Part shown: positions 9,127 to 17,746 of the stretch, one piece after another
How the letters are laid out: each line of letters opens with the position of its first letter
Numbering within the stretch: position 1 is the stretch's first letter
DNA from: Litorivicinus sp.
GTDB taxonomy: Bacteria; Pseudomonadota; Gammaproteobacteria; Pseudomonadales; Litorivicinaceae
Assembly (NCBI GenBank): GCA_018402605.1
Contig: JAGYIK010000011.1
Span: 1-21,576 of the forward strand
Length of the DNA stretch: 21,576 bases
Direction: 5' to 3'
Notes under the pieces: generated by a model
What the model was told of the DNA's origin: nothing
The model's input: the letters and a program-made list of their open reading frames with translations, nothing else
Database searches by the model: none
Position numbers and translations under genes: made by a program

Positions 9127-10645
9127 ATGTGTGGAGTGGTTGGAATTTTCGGCCGTGGCAATGTCAATCAGGCATTGTTCGACGCGCTGACTGTGTTACA
9201 GCACCGAGGACAGGATGCCGCTGGGATGGTGACCTCAGCCAATGGAAAATTTTATTTACGTAAAGATAACGGGCTGGTTCGGGATGTTTTCCGGACACGG
9301 CACATGCACTATCTGGTTGGCAACATGGGGATTGGCCATGTGCGCTACCCTACAGCCGGAACCAGCTCGTCTGCTGAAGCACAGCCTTTTTATGTGAATA
9401 GCCCCTACGGCATCAGCTTGGCGCACAATGGGAATCTGACCAACACGGTCGATTTGATGCGCGAGCTCTATCAAGATGATTTGCGTCACATCAACACGAG
9501 TTCGGACTCAGAAGTTCTGCTGAATGTGTTTGCGCACGAGCTTGAAGCGCGTGGCAATTTCCGCCCGACACCCGAGGATTTCTTTAAGGCTGTTGAGGGT
9601 GTTCATCGCCGCTGTCGGGGAGCCTATGGTGTCGTCGCCCTGATTAATGTAATATGGTATTTTGGGATTCCGTGATCCCTATGGAATCCGTCCGATTTGT
9701 ATCGGCCAACGGAAAACAGAGCAGGGTGTTGAGTATATGCTGAGTGAGTCGGTCGCTCTGGATTTCGCAGGTTTCGCCTTGATTGCGATCTGGCACCCGG
9801 GAGGCAGCATTTGTCGCGATCAGGAGGGCCATTTGCACGGGAAGTTGCGTGTGCAGTGAACAAGATCACATCCACAGTTTGTTTGAGTATGTGTACCTGG
9901 GTTCCGTCCTGACTCTGTGATCGATGGCGCTTCTGGTCTACCAAGCTCGGATCAATGGGCCGGAAACTTGCCGACAAAATTTTACGTGAAATGCCAAATC
10001 ACGATATCGATGTCGTGATCCTCATCCCAGACACCAGTCGCACCAGCGCATTGGCAGTCGCACAGAAGCTCGGTGTCTTATTCTGCGTGAAGGTTCAAAA
10101 ATCGATACATCGGTCGCACCTTCGTCGCGCTTAGGTCAAACAGAGCGACAGAAATCAGTCCGACAAAAATTGAACCCTGTTGTACAGGGAGTTTAAGGGT
10201 CGAAATGTCCTACTTGGTCGATGTACTCGATAGTTCGTGGAAACGACCTGTCATCAAATCGCTGAGATGGCGCGATGCCGGGGCTCGGAAAGTCTATTTT
10301 GTATCGGCGGCGCCGGCGGCTGTCTCACCGAATGTGTACGGAATTGATATGCCGGCGGCAACTGAACTGATCGCGCATGGACGTAGCGCTGAGGAAATTA
10401 ACCAACTGATTGGCGCGGATGGCCTGATTTATCAGGAACTCGATGATTTGGTGGCAGCCGTTCGTGAATTGAATCCAAACCTGAAAACGTTTGAGGATTC
10501 GGTATTCTCAGCCTGTTACATCACCAAAGAAGTTGATGATGCATATCTGGAGGCACTTGCTCTGTCGCGGAACGATTCTGCAAAACAGTCAGTCGCTGGT
10601 GACTCTGAAGACGCCTGTCTTGATTTGCGAGCTGATGCCTCATGA
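9127..10645 (+). pseudogene. purF: Amidophosphoribosyltransferase PurF, frameshifted
   Basis: PurF makes phosphoribosylamine, the committed step of purine synthesis. The N-terminal Ntn-hydrolase glutaminase is intact up to about 9645: MCGVVGIFG with Cys2 as nucleophile, VLQHRGQDAAGM, HVRYPTAG, SLAHNGNLTN and NTSSDSEVLLN. The frame then changes: GFRDPYGIRPICIGQR (from about 9662), FRLDCDLAPG (from about 9771), then MGRKLADKILREMPNHDIDV and IPDTSRTSALAVAQKLGV (about 9957-10078). The PRPP loop expected as LLVDDSIVRGTT is scrambled at about 10208-10250 by small indels. The last part is open: DAGARKVYFVSAAPAAVSPN, MPAATELIAHGRS, FEDSVFSACY, stop at 10643-10645. Everything needed for a roughly 505-residue enzyme is there in pieces, so I read the breaks as sequence errors. 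Confidence 0.9.
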
Positions 10646-11855
10646 TGGATCGGGATCGCCGACTGCAGGCGTTGTTGTCCGAAATGGACTTGCAAACACA
10701 AGCGATTCGATCCGGATCCGAGCGTTCTCCTGAGCGCGAGCATTCTGAGCCCATTTTCGCCACCTCAAGCTTTGTATTCCCGGATGCAGCGGTGATGGCT
10801 GATGCCTTTATCAACGACAGCGGGCTGTCGATCTATGGTCGCGTTGATAACCCGACGGTTGATGTGTTCTGCCGACGCCTCGCTGCACTCGAGGGCGGTG
10901 AGGCCTGTGAAGCGACGGCTTCTGGCATGGGCGCTGTGTTGGCTACCCTGATGGCGCATTGCCAAGCGGGCGATCGTGTTGTTATGTCGAGTGGTGTCTT
11001 CGGCGCAACCTTGACGCTCATGAAGAAGTTTTTCATCAAGTACGGAATTCATCTGGATTTGGTTAATCCGACCGATTTGGATGCCTGGTCCCGCGCATTG
11101 AAAACGCCCGCAAAGCTTGCATATTGCGAGACGCCATCCAATCCAATGATTGAAATCGTTGATATCAAAGCGGTTTCAGCGTTGTGCCGCGCGAATGAGA
11201 CGATTTTCGTGGTCGACAATTGTTTTATGACCCCGGTCTTGCAGCGCCCGCTCGATTTTGGGGCTGACTTGGTGATTCACTCAGCGACCAAATATTTGGA
11301 TGGCCAAGGTCGGGTACTTGGCGGTGCCGTAGTGGGCTCGGCTGAGCTCATTACCCCAATCACAGCGTTTATTCGATCGGGTGGCGTGACGATGAGTGCG
11401 TTCAATGCTTGGGTCTTTCTCAAGGGTCTCGAGACTCTCGATATTCGGATGCAGGCCCACTCTGGGCGTGCGATGGAATTAGCCAGTTGGCTTCTGGAGC
11501 AGCCTGAAGTAAGCCGTGTCAACTATGCCGGTTTGACAAGCCACCCCCAGGCGGAGTTGATCGCGAGCCAGATGCGTACGGTAGGCGGCGGTGTCCTGAG
11601 TTTTGAGCTTAAACGCCCGACAGAGAGGCCGCATGGCGCTCTCTCAATGCAACCTGTTTGATGTCATTGACAGCCAACCTCGGCGATGTAAAAACCACAG
11701 TCTGTCATCCTGCCACCACAACGCACGGGCGACTCGATCAAGCGGACAGAGAGCTGATGGGGATTCATGACAATGTGATTCGCATCGCCGTCGGCCTTGA
11801 GTCGGTTGACGACCTCAAGGCCGATTGTGAACGGGGTTTTCAAGCGCTTCGCTGA
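10642..11855 (+). pseudogene. metZ: O-succinylhomoserine sulfhydrylase MetZ, one frameshift near the 3' end
   Basis: A PLP enzyme of the Cys/Met metabolism family that forms homocysteine from O-succinylhomoserine and sulfide. The ATG at 10642 overlaps the purF stop (ATGA); a second ATG at 10645 is equally possible. The first 325 or so residues are open and show SEPIFATSSFVFPDA, YGRVDNPTV, EATASGMGAVLATL, YCETPSNPMIEIVDI and VVDNCFMTPVLQRPLDFGAD. HSATKYLDGQGRVLGG has the PLP lysine at residue 217. After SFELK at about 11613 the frame is lost. It is regained by 11658 as MSLTANLGDVKTTVCHPATT and HGRLDQADRELMGI, stop at 11853-11855. The purF-metZ neighbourhood and GQGRVLGG support MetZ over MetB. 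A single indel near 11613-11655 explains the break. Confidence 0.9.
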
Positions 11856-11865
11856 ACGCCGTTCA
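11828..11865. terminator. Possible hairpin at the metZ/htpX convergent junction
   Basis: An outer inverted repeat TGAACGG (11828-11834) and CCGTTCA (11859-11865) encloses an imperfect inner pair TTCAAGCG (11839-11846) and CGCTGAA (11850-11856), loop CTT. It covers the last metZ codons and the 12-base gap before the htpX stop. There is no T-run on either side, so a classical intrinsic terminator is not shown; it may only slow read-through between the two converging genes. Confidence 0.25.
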
Positions 11866-11867
11866 AG

Positions 11868-12749
11868 TTACAATGCTTTCAGAGCAGCGATCCGTTCTTC
11901 TAACGGTGGGTGCGTCATAAATAGGCGCATCATCGTCTTTCCACCGGTGCGAATACCGAATGCCAGCATGGAGTCTGGGAGCTCGGATGGCGCCCCTTGT
12001 TCTGCACGCAACCGCTCGAGGGCGCCGATCATGGCGGGTGCGCCTGCGAGTTGTGCTCCAGCGAGATCCGCTCGAAACTCGCGTTGGCGAGAGAACCAGA
12101 ATACGATCATCGATGCCAAGATGCCGAGAATGATTTCGGTCACAAAGGTCACGATGTAGAACCCAGGTCCGTGCCCACGTTCAGTTTTAAATACTGCACG
12201 GTCGATTGTGTGTCCAATCACGCGCGAGAAGAACATCACGAAGGTATTGACCACGCCTTGGATCAGGGCCAGTGTGACCATGTCGCCATTGGCCACGTGT
12301 CCAATTTCATGTGCCATCACCGCACGGGCTTCATCGCGACTGAAGCGTTGCAGTAGGCCAGTACTGACTGCGACCAGGGCATTGTTGCGATCCCAACCTG
12401 TGGCAAATGCGTTACTTGTTTGGCTTGGAAAGATCCCAACTTCCGGCATGCCGATGCCAGCATCCTCGGAGAGCTCTTTAACGGTTTGCAGTAACCACTG
12501 CTCGTCTGCATTGCTTGGGTTGGTGATGATTTGTGTGCCAGTGCCTCTCTTGGCCATCCATTTCGAAAGTAAGAGACTGATCACGCTGCCTGCCATGCCG
12601 AAAACGAAGCAGAACAGCAACAGGCTAGAGAGGTTTAAATCAACACCGTTCGCTGCCAGATACCCCTCAAAGCCCAAAAGACTGAGCGTAATGCTGGCCA
12701 CTGCCACAATAGCGAGGTTGGTCAGTAAAAATAGGGCAATACGTAACAT
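11868..12749 (-). CDS. htpX: Membrane zinc metalloprotease HtpX
   Basis: HtpX degrades damaged or misassembled inner-membrane proteins, together with FtsH. The 293-residue length matches E. coli HtpX. Two N-terminal helices are visible (about residues 4-24 and 39-62). They are followed by TSNAFATGWDRNNALVAVSTGLL, the zinc motif HEIGH at residues 147-151, and the third ligand Glu224 in SRQREFRADLAGA. Two further helices lie at about 158-180 and 198-219. The end THPPLEERIAAL is family-typical. The start is supported by a strong AAAGGAGAGG ribosome site just upstream. It converges with metZ, 12 bases apart, and diverges from msrB, which also repairs protein damage. Confidence 0.97.
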   Translation of the reverse strand: MLRIALFLLTNLAIVAVASITLSLLGFEGYLAANGVDLNLSSLLLFCFVFGMAGSVISLLLSKWMAKRGTGTQIITNPSNADEQWLLQTVKELSEDAGIGMPEVGIFPSQTSNAFATGWDRNNALVAVSTGLLQRFSRDEARAVMAHEIGHVANGDMVTLALIQGVVNTFVMFFSRVIGHTIDRAVFKTERGHGPGFYIVTFVTEIILGILASMIVFWFSRQREFRADLAGAQLAGAPAMIGALERLRAEQGAPSELPDSMLAFGIRTGGKTMMRLFMTHPPLEERIAALKAL

Positions 12750-12816
12750 GGTGACCTCTCCTTTGATGGTCGAATTCCTTACGGGAAGATATTGATTTTT
12801 AGCCGGAGTTCAAGCA
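12750..12816. promoter_or_regulatory. 67-base divergent region between htpX and msrB
   Basis: Both genes must start transcription in or near this gap. The htpX ribosome site (AAAGGAGAGG on the minus strand) fills its left end, and a GGAG for msrB sits at about 12804-12807. I do not see a convincing -35/-10 pair, so no promoter is placed. Confidence 0.3.
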
Positions 12817-13221
12817 ATGACCGAACAAAAACGCATAAAAAAAACCGATGCAGAGTGGCGGGCGCAATTATCCGATGAAGCGTATCGGGTGGCACGAAAA
12901 AAAGGCACTGAAAGGCCTTTTGATAACGCCTATCACGATTGCAAAGACGATGGCGCATATCACTGTCTGTGCTGTGACACTCTCTTATTTGATGCGGAGC
13001 ACAAGTTTGACTCTGGGACTGGCTGGCCGAGTTTTTATCAGCCTGCAATCGCAAACGTCGTTGGTGAGCGCACAGATCGGTCCATTTTCTTTATGCCACG
13101 TACTGAAGTTGTTTGTGAGATTTGTGACGCGCATTTGGGGCATGTGTTCAACGATGGGCCGACGCCGACAGGCCTTCGGTATTGCATTAATTCGGCGAGT
13201 TTGGTCTTGAAGGCACGCTAG
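12817..13221 (+). CDS. msrB: Peptide-methionine (R)-S-oxide reductase MsrB
   Basis: MsrB reduces methionine-R-sulfoxide in oxidised proteins. The protein is 134 residues with no signal peptide, so it is cytoplasmic. The zinc site is Cys50/Cys53 (HCLCC) and Cys100/Cys103 (CEIC). The catalytic Cys123 is in RYCINSASL. HLGHVFNDGPTPTGLRYC and GWPSFYQP are diagnostic. The position that holds the recycling cysteine in E. coli (SGCGWPSF) is Thr68 here (SGTGWPSF). Cys42 or Cys52 might serve instead, or the sulfenic acid may be reduced directly. The start has a GGAG site nine bases upstream. The TAG stop shares a CTAG tetranucleotide with the TAG of the converging glycosyltransferase gene. Confidence 0.96.
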   Translation: MTEQKRIKKTDAEWRAQLSDEAYRVARKKGTERPFDNAYHDCKDDGAYHCLCCDTLLFDAEHKFDSGTGWPSFYQPAIANVVGERTDRSIFFMPRTEVVCEICDAHLGHVFNDGPTPTGLRYCINSASLVLKAR

Positions 13222-14790
13222 ATTGGAGTGGGCTCGTTCAGGGCGATCAACCGCCAGCCCGGGCCTGCAGCTTTGATTTCAAGAGAGTAACCGAGTGATT
13301 GTATTTCCTTCATGCGATCGACCGAGATTAGAACCCATTGGCCGGCTTTCGGAGGTGTTTCGCGAGTGATGGCATCACGATAAAAGGAAAAGCTTGGCAT
13401 CCGAACGCCTTGAGACACGACATCAGCACCGGCGTCTTTAGCGATCATGGCAGCCTCTTTGAGTGGTCGCTGACGGGATTCTGAGATCACAGGCAGTACC
13501 ACTAGGGTGATTAAAGTGAGCTGCACACCGCCCATTGCGATGAGTCGCTGGCTAAGTCGCCAGCGTGGAATCAATAAAACCAGAACGGCAACGCCAGTGA
13601 TTGTAAGTATCCCGATACTGAGCGGCCACCACCAGTTCGTTAGGACCTGAGACAGTAAAAGAATTTGTTCCTCATCACGCTGGTTACCGGGCATTGGGAT
13701 GAGGTGATGGAATAATCCAAAAATTACCAAGCCCATTGGAAGTACAAGTCCGGGAAGAGCCCAGAGTCTCGCATTCAGTGACGGCAACACGCGTGCGTAA
13801 AGAACGAACAGTGGCGGTGTGGAGTAAAGCACATAGTGAGGTAGCTGTGTGCCCGACACTGAGACCAGTAGAACCACGAGAGCGAACCACAAAAGTGCAA
13901 ATCGACTAATTGGATCACCCCAGAATTCTTTTAGACGAAGCATGATTGCAATGACTAATCCTGAATACGGAAGGAGCATCAATGGCATCACAAAGAGGTA
14001 ATACAGTGGGTGTCCGCCGTGACCATGCAGGTTGCCTGAGAAGCGTTCCACATTATGGCGAAGAATAAAGTTCTCAAAGAATGCAAAGCCTTGCGCGTCA
14101 TAGACTCCTACAATCCAAGGAGCCAAGATCGCCAACATAATGGCGTAGCCCCGAACCGTCTTGAGTGCATTGAAGACTACTGACCACTGGCCAGTAGACA
14201 GCACCCAGAGCATCAGCGCCCCGCCAGGAATTAACACGGCGACGGGTCCTTTGGTCAAGATTCCGAGCGCGAGCCACAAAAAACGCGCAATTGAAGATTG
14301 AATTGGGCCGATGGAGTTATCGTGCGATGTCAGTGAATAGAGCGAGCCAGAGGTTTGCAAGTGCATCGGCGGTTGCGGCTCTTAGCAATAACGAGCGCGC
14401 CCAGTGTTGTAGCCGTAAAGGAGAGCGACAAAGAGGCCAAGACCGCCTTGCGTGTGGTCTCGAAGATACGACCCAGCTAATGATGCCCAGAGTGCGCCTG
14501 TTGTAACAGAGTGGGGAGTCGTCCGCCGAGTTCGACTGGTATCCTGCTGGCAGCCAAGTGCCGAGGGCAGAGCGCCGTTGCTTGTAAAGGCTAAAGGCCA
14601 CAGATTGGTTTGCTGCGCGCGGCTCACCGTCGAGCGTTGTTGCTGCCCAGTGCCCCCCATTGAGCATTTCTCGCGTGGCCTCTAGAAACGCGCCTTCGTC
14701 TAAATCGAATAAAGGCACCCAGGTTCCGAGGATGCCGAGCCCCATCAGGCAGAGGAACAAACGCCAATCGAGTCTACTCAGCGCGATCAT
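13218..14790 (-). pseudogene. ArnT/PMT-like membrane glycosyltransferase (GT39/GT83 type), frameshifted in its N-terminal half
   Basis: Members of this family move a sugar from a polyprenyl-phosphate donor onto lipid A or protein on the outer face of the inner membrane. The ATG at 14790 (MIALSRLDWRLFLCL) overlaps the upstream glycosyltransferase gene by 17 bases. The first loop shows LFDLDEGAFLEATREML and the donor/acceptor-loop start TLDGEPRA, the usual acidic and DGxPR motifs. Between about 14660 and 14310 the reading frame changes several times; pieces such as ALWASLAGSYL, GLFVALLYGYNTG and TADALANLWLALF can be picked out in two frames. From about 14300 down to the stop it is open, with GILTKGPVAVLIPGGALML, HGGHPLYYLFVMPLML, SGTQLPHYVLYSTPP and several further helices, then a soluble tail. 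The sugar and target cannot be told from sequence. Confidence 0.78.
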
Positions 14791-15760
14791 TCTGACCTTG
14801 AGCCCAGTTTGAGGCTGCAGTCTCCTGCGTAAGTGGCGGGCGGTCATGAGGCTTTAAGCGCGTTAGCATTTCGGCAACCAAGCCCGTCGTGATGAGCTGT
14901 AAGCCGACCAGTGCCAGCAGAACCCCAGTGATCAGCAGTGGCCGATTGCCGATATCTACGCCAAATAATTTCAGAATGAAAAGATAGCTCAGTGCTAATA
15001 CACCGAGCCCGCCGGTGAGCAAGCCGGCTACGCCAAAAAAATGCCCAGGGCGCTCCCGAAATCGGAGAAAAAACCAGGCGGCTAGAAGATCCAAAATGAC
15101 GCGTGGTGTTCGAGATATCCCATACTTGGATGTTCCCGCTGTCCGAGCGCGGTGATTTACGGGGATTTCGGCGATCCGACTGGGGTGGGTCAGATTGGCG
15201 ACCCAGAGCGGAATAAAGCGATGCATCTCACCTCTCAGATCCAAGCCTTCAAGCACTTCGCGGCGCCCCACCTTAAGGCTGCATCCGTAGTCATGCAGTT
15301 CAACCCCTGAAACACGTCCAATCAGCCAATTGGCAATGCGCGATGGAAGTGTCCGATCGAGGGAGTCTTGGCGGTTTTTACGCCATCCACAGAGTAAATC
15401 AAGGTGCTCTGCCTCGAGCTTTCGAGCCATCTCGGGGATATCTTTCGGGTCATTCTGCAAGTCGCCATCCATAAACGCGATCAACTCACCGCGGGCGGCC
15501 AATAGACCTGTTTGCATGGCTTGTGTTTGTCCGAGGTTGCGACGATGCGAGAGCACGCGCAGGTGTTGGCCATTGCGCTCGCGTGCAGCAAGCAGTCGAT
15601 CGCGAGTGGCATCAGTGCTACCGTCATCGACCAACACCAACTCGAAATCACCGGGATATCCGGACAATGCCTCGTGCAGCTCATCCACTAAACGGTCGAC
15701 GTTGTCCTCTTCTTTGTAAAGAGGCACAACCACCGAAAGGCTGGGCAGTGTCTTAGCCAT
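14774..15760 (-). CDS. Family 2 glycosyltransferase, polyprenyl-phosphate sugar synthase type (DPM1/GtrB/ArnC-like)
   Basis: Enzymes of this type transfer a sugar from a nucleotide donor to a polyprenyl phosphate at the cytoplasmic side of the inner membrane. The protein has 328 residues. LSVVVPLYKEEDNVDRLVDE and VDDGSTDATRD (residues 44-54) form the nucleotide-binding fold. FMDGDLQNDPKDIP (residues 96-109) carries the DxD-type metal motif. RTAGTSKYGISR is the conserved segment after the catalytic domain. Two helices close the protein (about 240-265 and 272-298). It overlaps both neighbours: its start lies eight bases inside the UPF0104 gene and its end 17 bases inside the ArnT-like gene. The most economical reading is that it makes the lipid-linked sugar used by the ArnT-like enzyme. 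No arnA/arnB genes are nearby, so aminoarabinose is unproven. Confidence 0.88.
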   Translation of the reverse strand: MAKTLPSLSVVVPLYKEEDNVDRLVDELHEALSGYPGDFELVLVDDGSTDATRDRLLAARERNGQHLRVLSHRRNLGQTQAMQTGLLAARGELIAFMDGDLQNDPKDIPEMARKLEAEHLDLLCGWRKNRQDSLDRTLPSRIANWLIGRVSGVELHDYGCSLKVGRREVLEGLDLRGEMHRFIPLWVANLTHPSRIAEIPVNHRARTAGTSKYGISRTPRVILDLLAAWFFLRFRERPGHFFGVAGLLTGGLGVLALSYLFILKLFGVDIGNRPLLITGVLLALVGLQLITTGLVAEMLTRLKPHDRPPLTQETAASNWAQGQNDRAE

Positions 15761-16688
15761 GTAATGTCCGCTTCATTAATAACAAAGCGCCGAGTATACC
15801 GAAGACTGCGGTGAGACTCAGTACGTAAACATGCAACTGGACCGCGAGTTCGAGTCCAGTGATGGCTGTTTGTCCCGAGAGCGTGGCGCCAAGCATACCG
15901 CCGGCTTGGTAACTGCCCGCTCCTGCGAGTCCGTGGATCGGAAGAATCGATGATAATTCAGCACCCAAAATTGTCGCCATGACTTCAGCGATGGGCATTC
16001 CGGAGAGGGCTGCAAGGAGAACGGCCATCGATACCAATTTGCAAAGCCAGGCTAAGATTGTGAGGCGCCATAATCGATGTAAACGTGCAGGTTGGGTCGC
16101 TTCGAATAGCAGTTGCGCACGCGCTTGATGAAGTACGCGTGGCAGTCGTAACCGCTGAGTTTTCGGTAAAATCCAACTGATCAAGAGTGGTGTCAAGAAA
16201 ATGAGAGCAGCTAAGATCGCCAGCATCACAAAGCCAAAGATAGGCAGTAGTAGAATGGAGGCAGCGATCCCAATCAGGCTCACAAAGTCCAGCATCCGGA
16301 TCCAAACCAGGCTTGTCAGCCCAATCGAGAACTCAATACGACCAAGCCATCGCGCCATGATTGGCAAGGCCAGTTCACCAAGACGCATCGGCGCCAGATT
16401 ATTGGCCATATTGTGAAGAAAGCTCATACCCAAGGCATCAGTTAGGGACAGCTGCTCGAAGAGGACCCACGCACGAAGTCCCCGCAGTAACCAGCTGGCT
16501 GATCCGAGCAGGAAGAGCACGATCAGTGTTTGCGAGGGTAGTGTCCAGACCGCCATCACTGTGCTTGTAAGATCCAGAAGTTCGGCGGCAAACCAGATTG
16601 TGGCAATGAGAATGGCGCTCCCCAAAGCAAGCTTCCAATAGATCGCACGTTTGTTTGGGAGGCTGTTGTTTTCTTTCAAAAGGGCCAT
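15753..16688 (-). CDS. UPF0104 / lysylphosphatidylglycerol synthase transmembrane (flippase-like) protein
   Basis: A 311-residue polytopic membrane protein with roughly seven to eight helices, starting at about residues 18-37 (WKLALGSAILIATIWFAAEL). Conserved features of the AglD/MprF-type transmembrane family are present: RGLRAWVLFEQL, NMANNLAPMRLGEL (about residues 92-105) and ILPIHGLAGAGSYQAGG (about 252-268), resembling the family's N-x-x-P-R-x-GE and G-x-G-x-x-E/Q regions. Members fused to lysyl-PG synthase flip lipids, and stand-alone copies next to glycosyltransferases are often thought to move or handle lipid-linked sugars. Here it is the first gene of a three-gene overlapping operon with a GT2 enzyme and an ArnT-like transferase. 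No clear ribosome site precedes the ATG at 16688. Function is inferred from family and context. Confidence 0.82.
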   Translation of the reverse strand: MALLKENNSLPNKRAIYWKLALGSAILIATIWFAAELLDLTSTVMAVWTLPSQTLIVLFLLGSASWLLRGLRAWVLFEQLSLTDALGMSFLHNMANNLAPMRLGELALPIMARWLGRIEFSIGLTSLVWIRMLDFVSLIGIAASILLLPIFGFVMLAILAALIFLTPLLISWILPKTQRLRLPRVLHQARAQLLFEATQPARLHRLWRLTILAWLCKLVSMAVLLAALSGMPIAEVMATILGAELSSILPIHGLAGAGSYQAGGMLGATLSGQTAITGLELAVQLHVYVLSLTAVFGILGALLLMKRTLHG

Positions 16689-16783
16689 AAATATGTCGTC
16701 AGTTGGGCGGCAAGTGTGCCCCGCATAGTACCTGTTTGTGAACCAGGAGGGTGGAACGGACCAGTTAAAACAATGGAGACCCT
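16689..16783. promoter_or_regulatory. 95-base divergent region upstream of folE and the glycosylation operon
   Basis: This gap must hold the start signals for both divergent operons. A GGAG at about 16775-16778 is the folE ribosome site. I examined TTGGGC (16703-16708) and CATAGT (16724-16729) as a promoter pair, but the 15-base spacing is poor. No operator repeat or riboswitch-like structure was recognised. Confidence 0.3.
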
Positions 16784-17341
16784 ATGATTGATTCATTAAC
16801 AGATTCCTATCGGGACATTTTGGGTGCGCTTGGCGAGGATCCTACCCGTGAAGGGTTGCTCGATACGCCAAAGCGCGCAGCGAAAGCGCTCGAATTTCTA
16901 ACCTCAGGATATCGCCAAGATCTTCAAACGATCGTCAATGGCGCGGTCTTTGAGTCCAACAATGATGAAATGGTTGTGGTCCGAGACATCGAGCTGTACT
17001 CCATGTGTGAACACCACATGCTCCCCTTTTCTGGGCGTTGCCATATTGGGTATTTGCCGTCTGGCAAAGTGCTTGGTTTGTCGAAATTCGCTCGGATCAC
17101 CGATATGTTTGCAAGGCGATTGCAGATTCAAGAAAATCTGACCAGACAAATTGCATTAGCTGTACAGGACGTCACTGGATCACGCGGTGTGGCGGTTGTG
17201 ATTGAAGCGCGCCATTTTTGTATGATGATGCGCGGCGTGGAAAAGCAAAATTCCACTATGGCCTCCTCTGTGATGCTCGGTGACTTCAGAGATCATCCCG
17301 CAACGCGCTCTGAATTCTTGCGTCTCATTGGTAAGTCATGA
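16784..17341 (+). CDS. folE: GTP cyclohydrolase I FolE
   Basis: FolE converts GTP to 7,8-dihydroneopterin triphosphate, the first step to tetrahydrofolate and other pterins. The 185-residue protein is of normal bacterial size and belongs to the zinc-dependent FolE1 type. Zinc ligands are Cys75 and His78 in SMCEHHMLPFSG and Cys146 in ARHFCMMMRG. DPTREGLLDTPKRAAKAL, GLSKFARI and the C-terminal TRSEFLRLI are diagnostic. A GGAG site lies just upstream of the ATG. Its TGA overlaps the folX start (ATGA). The pairing with folX and nearness to the photolyase cluster point to a role in making tetrahydromonapterin or a pterin/folate antenna, beyond basal folate supply. That part is inference. Confidence 0.97.
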   Translation: MIDSLTDSYRDILGALGEDPTREGLLDTPKRAAKALEFLTSGYRQDLQTIVNGAVFESNNDEMVVVRDIELYSMCEHHMLPFSGRCHIGYLPSGKVLGLSKFARITDMFARRLQIQENLTRQIALAVQDVTGSRGVAVVIEARHFCMMMRGVEKQNSTMASSVMLGDFRDHPATRSEFLRLIGKS

Positions 17342-17745
17342 TGCGCGCATTTCAACGCGATCAAATCGCTAAGATTCGCATTCAAGATCTGAGGCTTCGC
17401 ACTTTCATCGGGATTAACGATGAAGAGAAGAAAAACCGGCAAGATGTGGTGATCAATATTCGAATTCACTATCACGCTGAGAAAGCGGTCAGTTTTAACG
17501 TGATTGAGGAAGCACTGAATTACCGCACCATCACCAAAAAAATCATCAAGCATGTCGAAGACAACCGTTTTCTGCTGCTCGAGCGGATGACTGATGAAGT
17601 GCTGTCGCTGGTGATGGAGCACCCGGAGGTGATGTGGGCGGATGTACGCATTGATAAACCGCATGCATTGCGATTCTCAGATTCGGTGTCAATTACACTC
17701 TCAGCCCGCCGCGAGGGCTATGCGGGTGCAGAGCACCCGCATTAA
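17338..17745 (+). CDS. folX: Dihydroneopterin triphosphate 2'-epimerase FolX
   Basis: FolX epimerises dihydroneopterin triphosphate to dihydromonapterin triphosphate, feeding tetrahydromonapterin synthesis. The 135-residue protein is closer to FolX than to FolB aldolase: IRIQDLRLRTFIGINDEEKK, NRQDVVINIRIHYHA, ALNYRTITKKIIKHVE, NRFLLLERMTDEVL and IDKPHALRFSDSVSITLS all follow the E. coli FolX pattern. The start overlaps folE by four bases. The reductase FolM that completes the pathway is not in the window. The last codons lie in a strong inverted repeat, and the TAA (17743-17745) is one base away from the stop of the converging glutathione peroxidase gene. Confidence 0.94.
   Translation: MMRAFQRDQIAKIRIQDLRLRTFIGINDEEKKNRQDVVINIRIHYHAEKAVSFNVIEEALNYRTITKKIIKHVEDNRFLLLERMTDEVLSLVMEHPEVMWADVRIDKPHALRFSDSVSITLSARREGYAGAEHPH
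17720..17742. terminator. Strong hairpin at the folX/btuE convergent junction
   Basis: A perfect 10-base stem ATGCGGGTGC (17720-17729) pairs with GCACCCGCAT (17733-17742) around an AGA loop. It sits in the last folX codons, immediately before the two touching stop codons of the converging genes. The stem is GC-rich and symmetrical, so it can form in either transcript. No T-run follows on either strand, so it may be a bidirectional attenuating hairpin or a transcript-end stabiliser more than a textbook intrinsic terminator. Confidence 0.45.
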
Positions 17746-17746
17746 G

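Noticed and set aside
16703..16729. Possible promoter TTGGGC / CATAGT before folE
   Set aside because: The spacer is only 15 bases and both boxes are weak matches.
17338..17745. FolB (dihydroneopterin aldolase) as identity of the second pterin gene
   Set aside because: The motif series LRLRTFIGI, NRQDVVINI, ALNYRTITK and DKPHALRFSDSVS follows FolX more closely.
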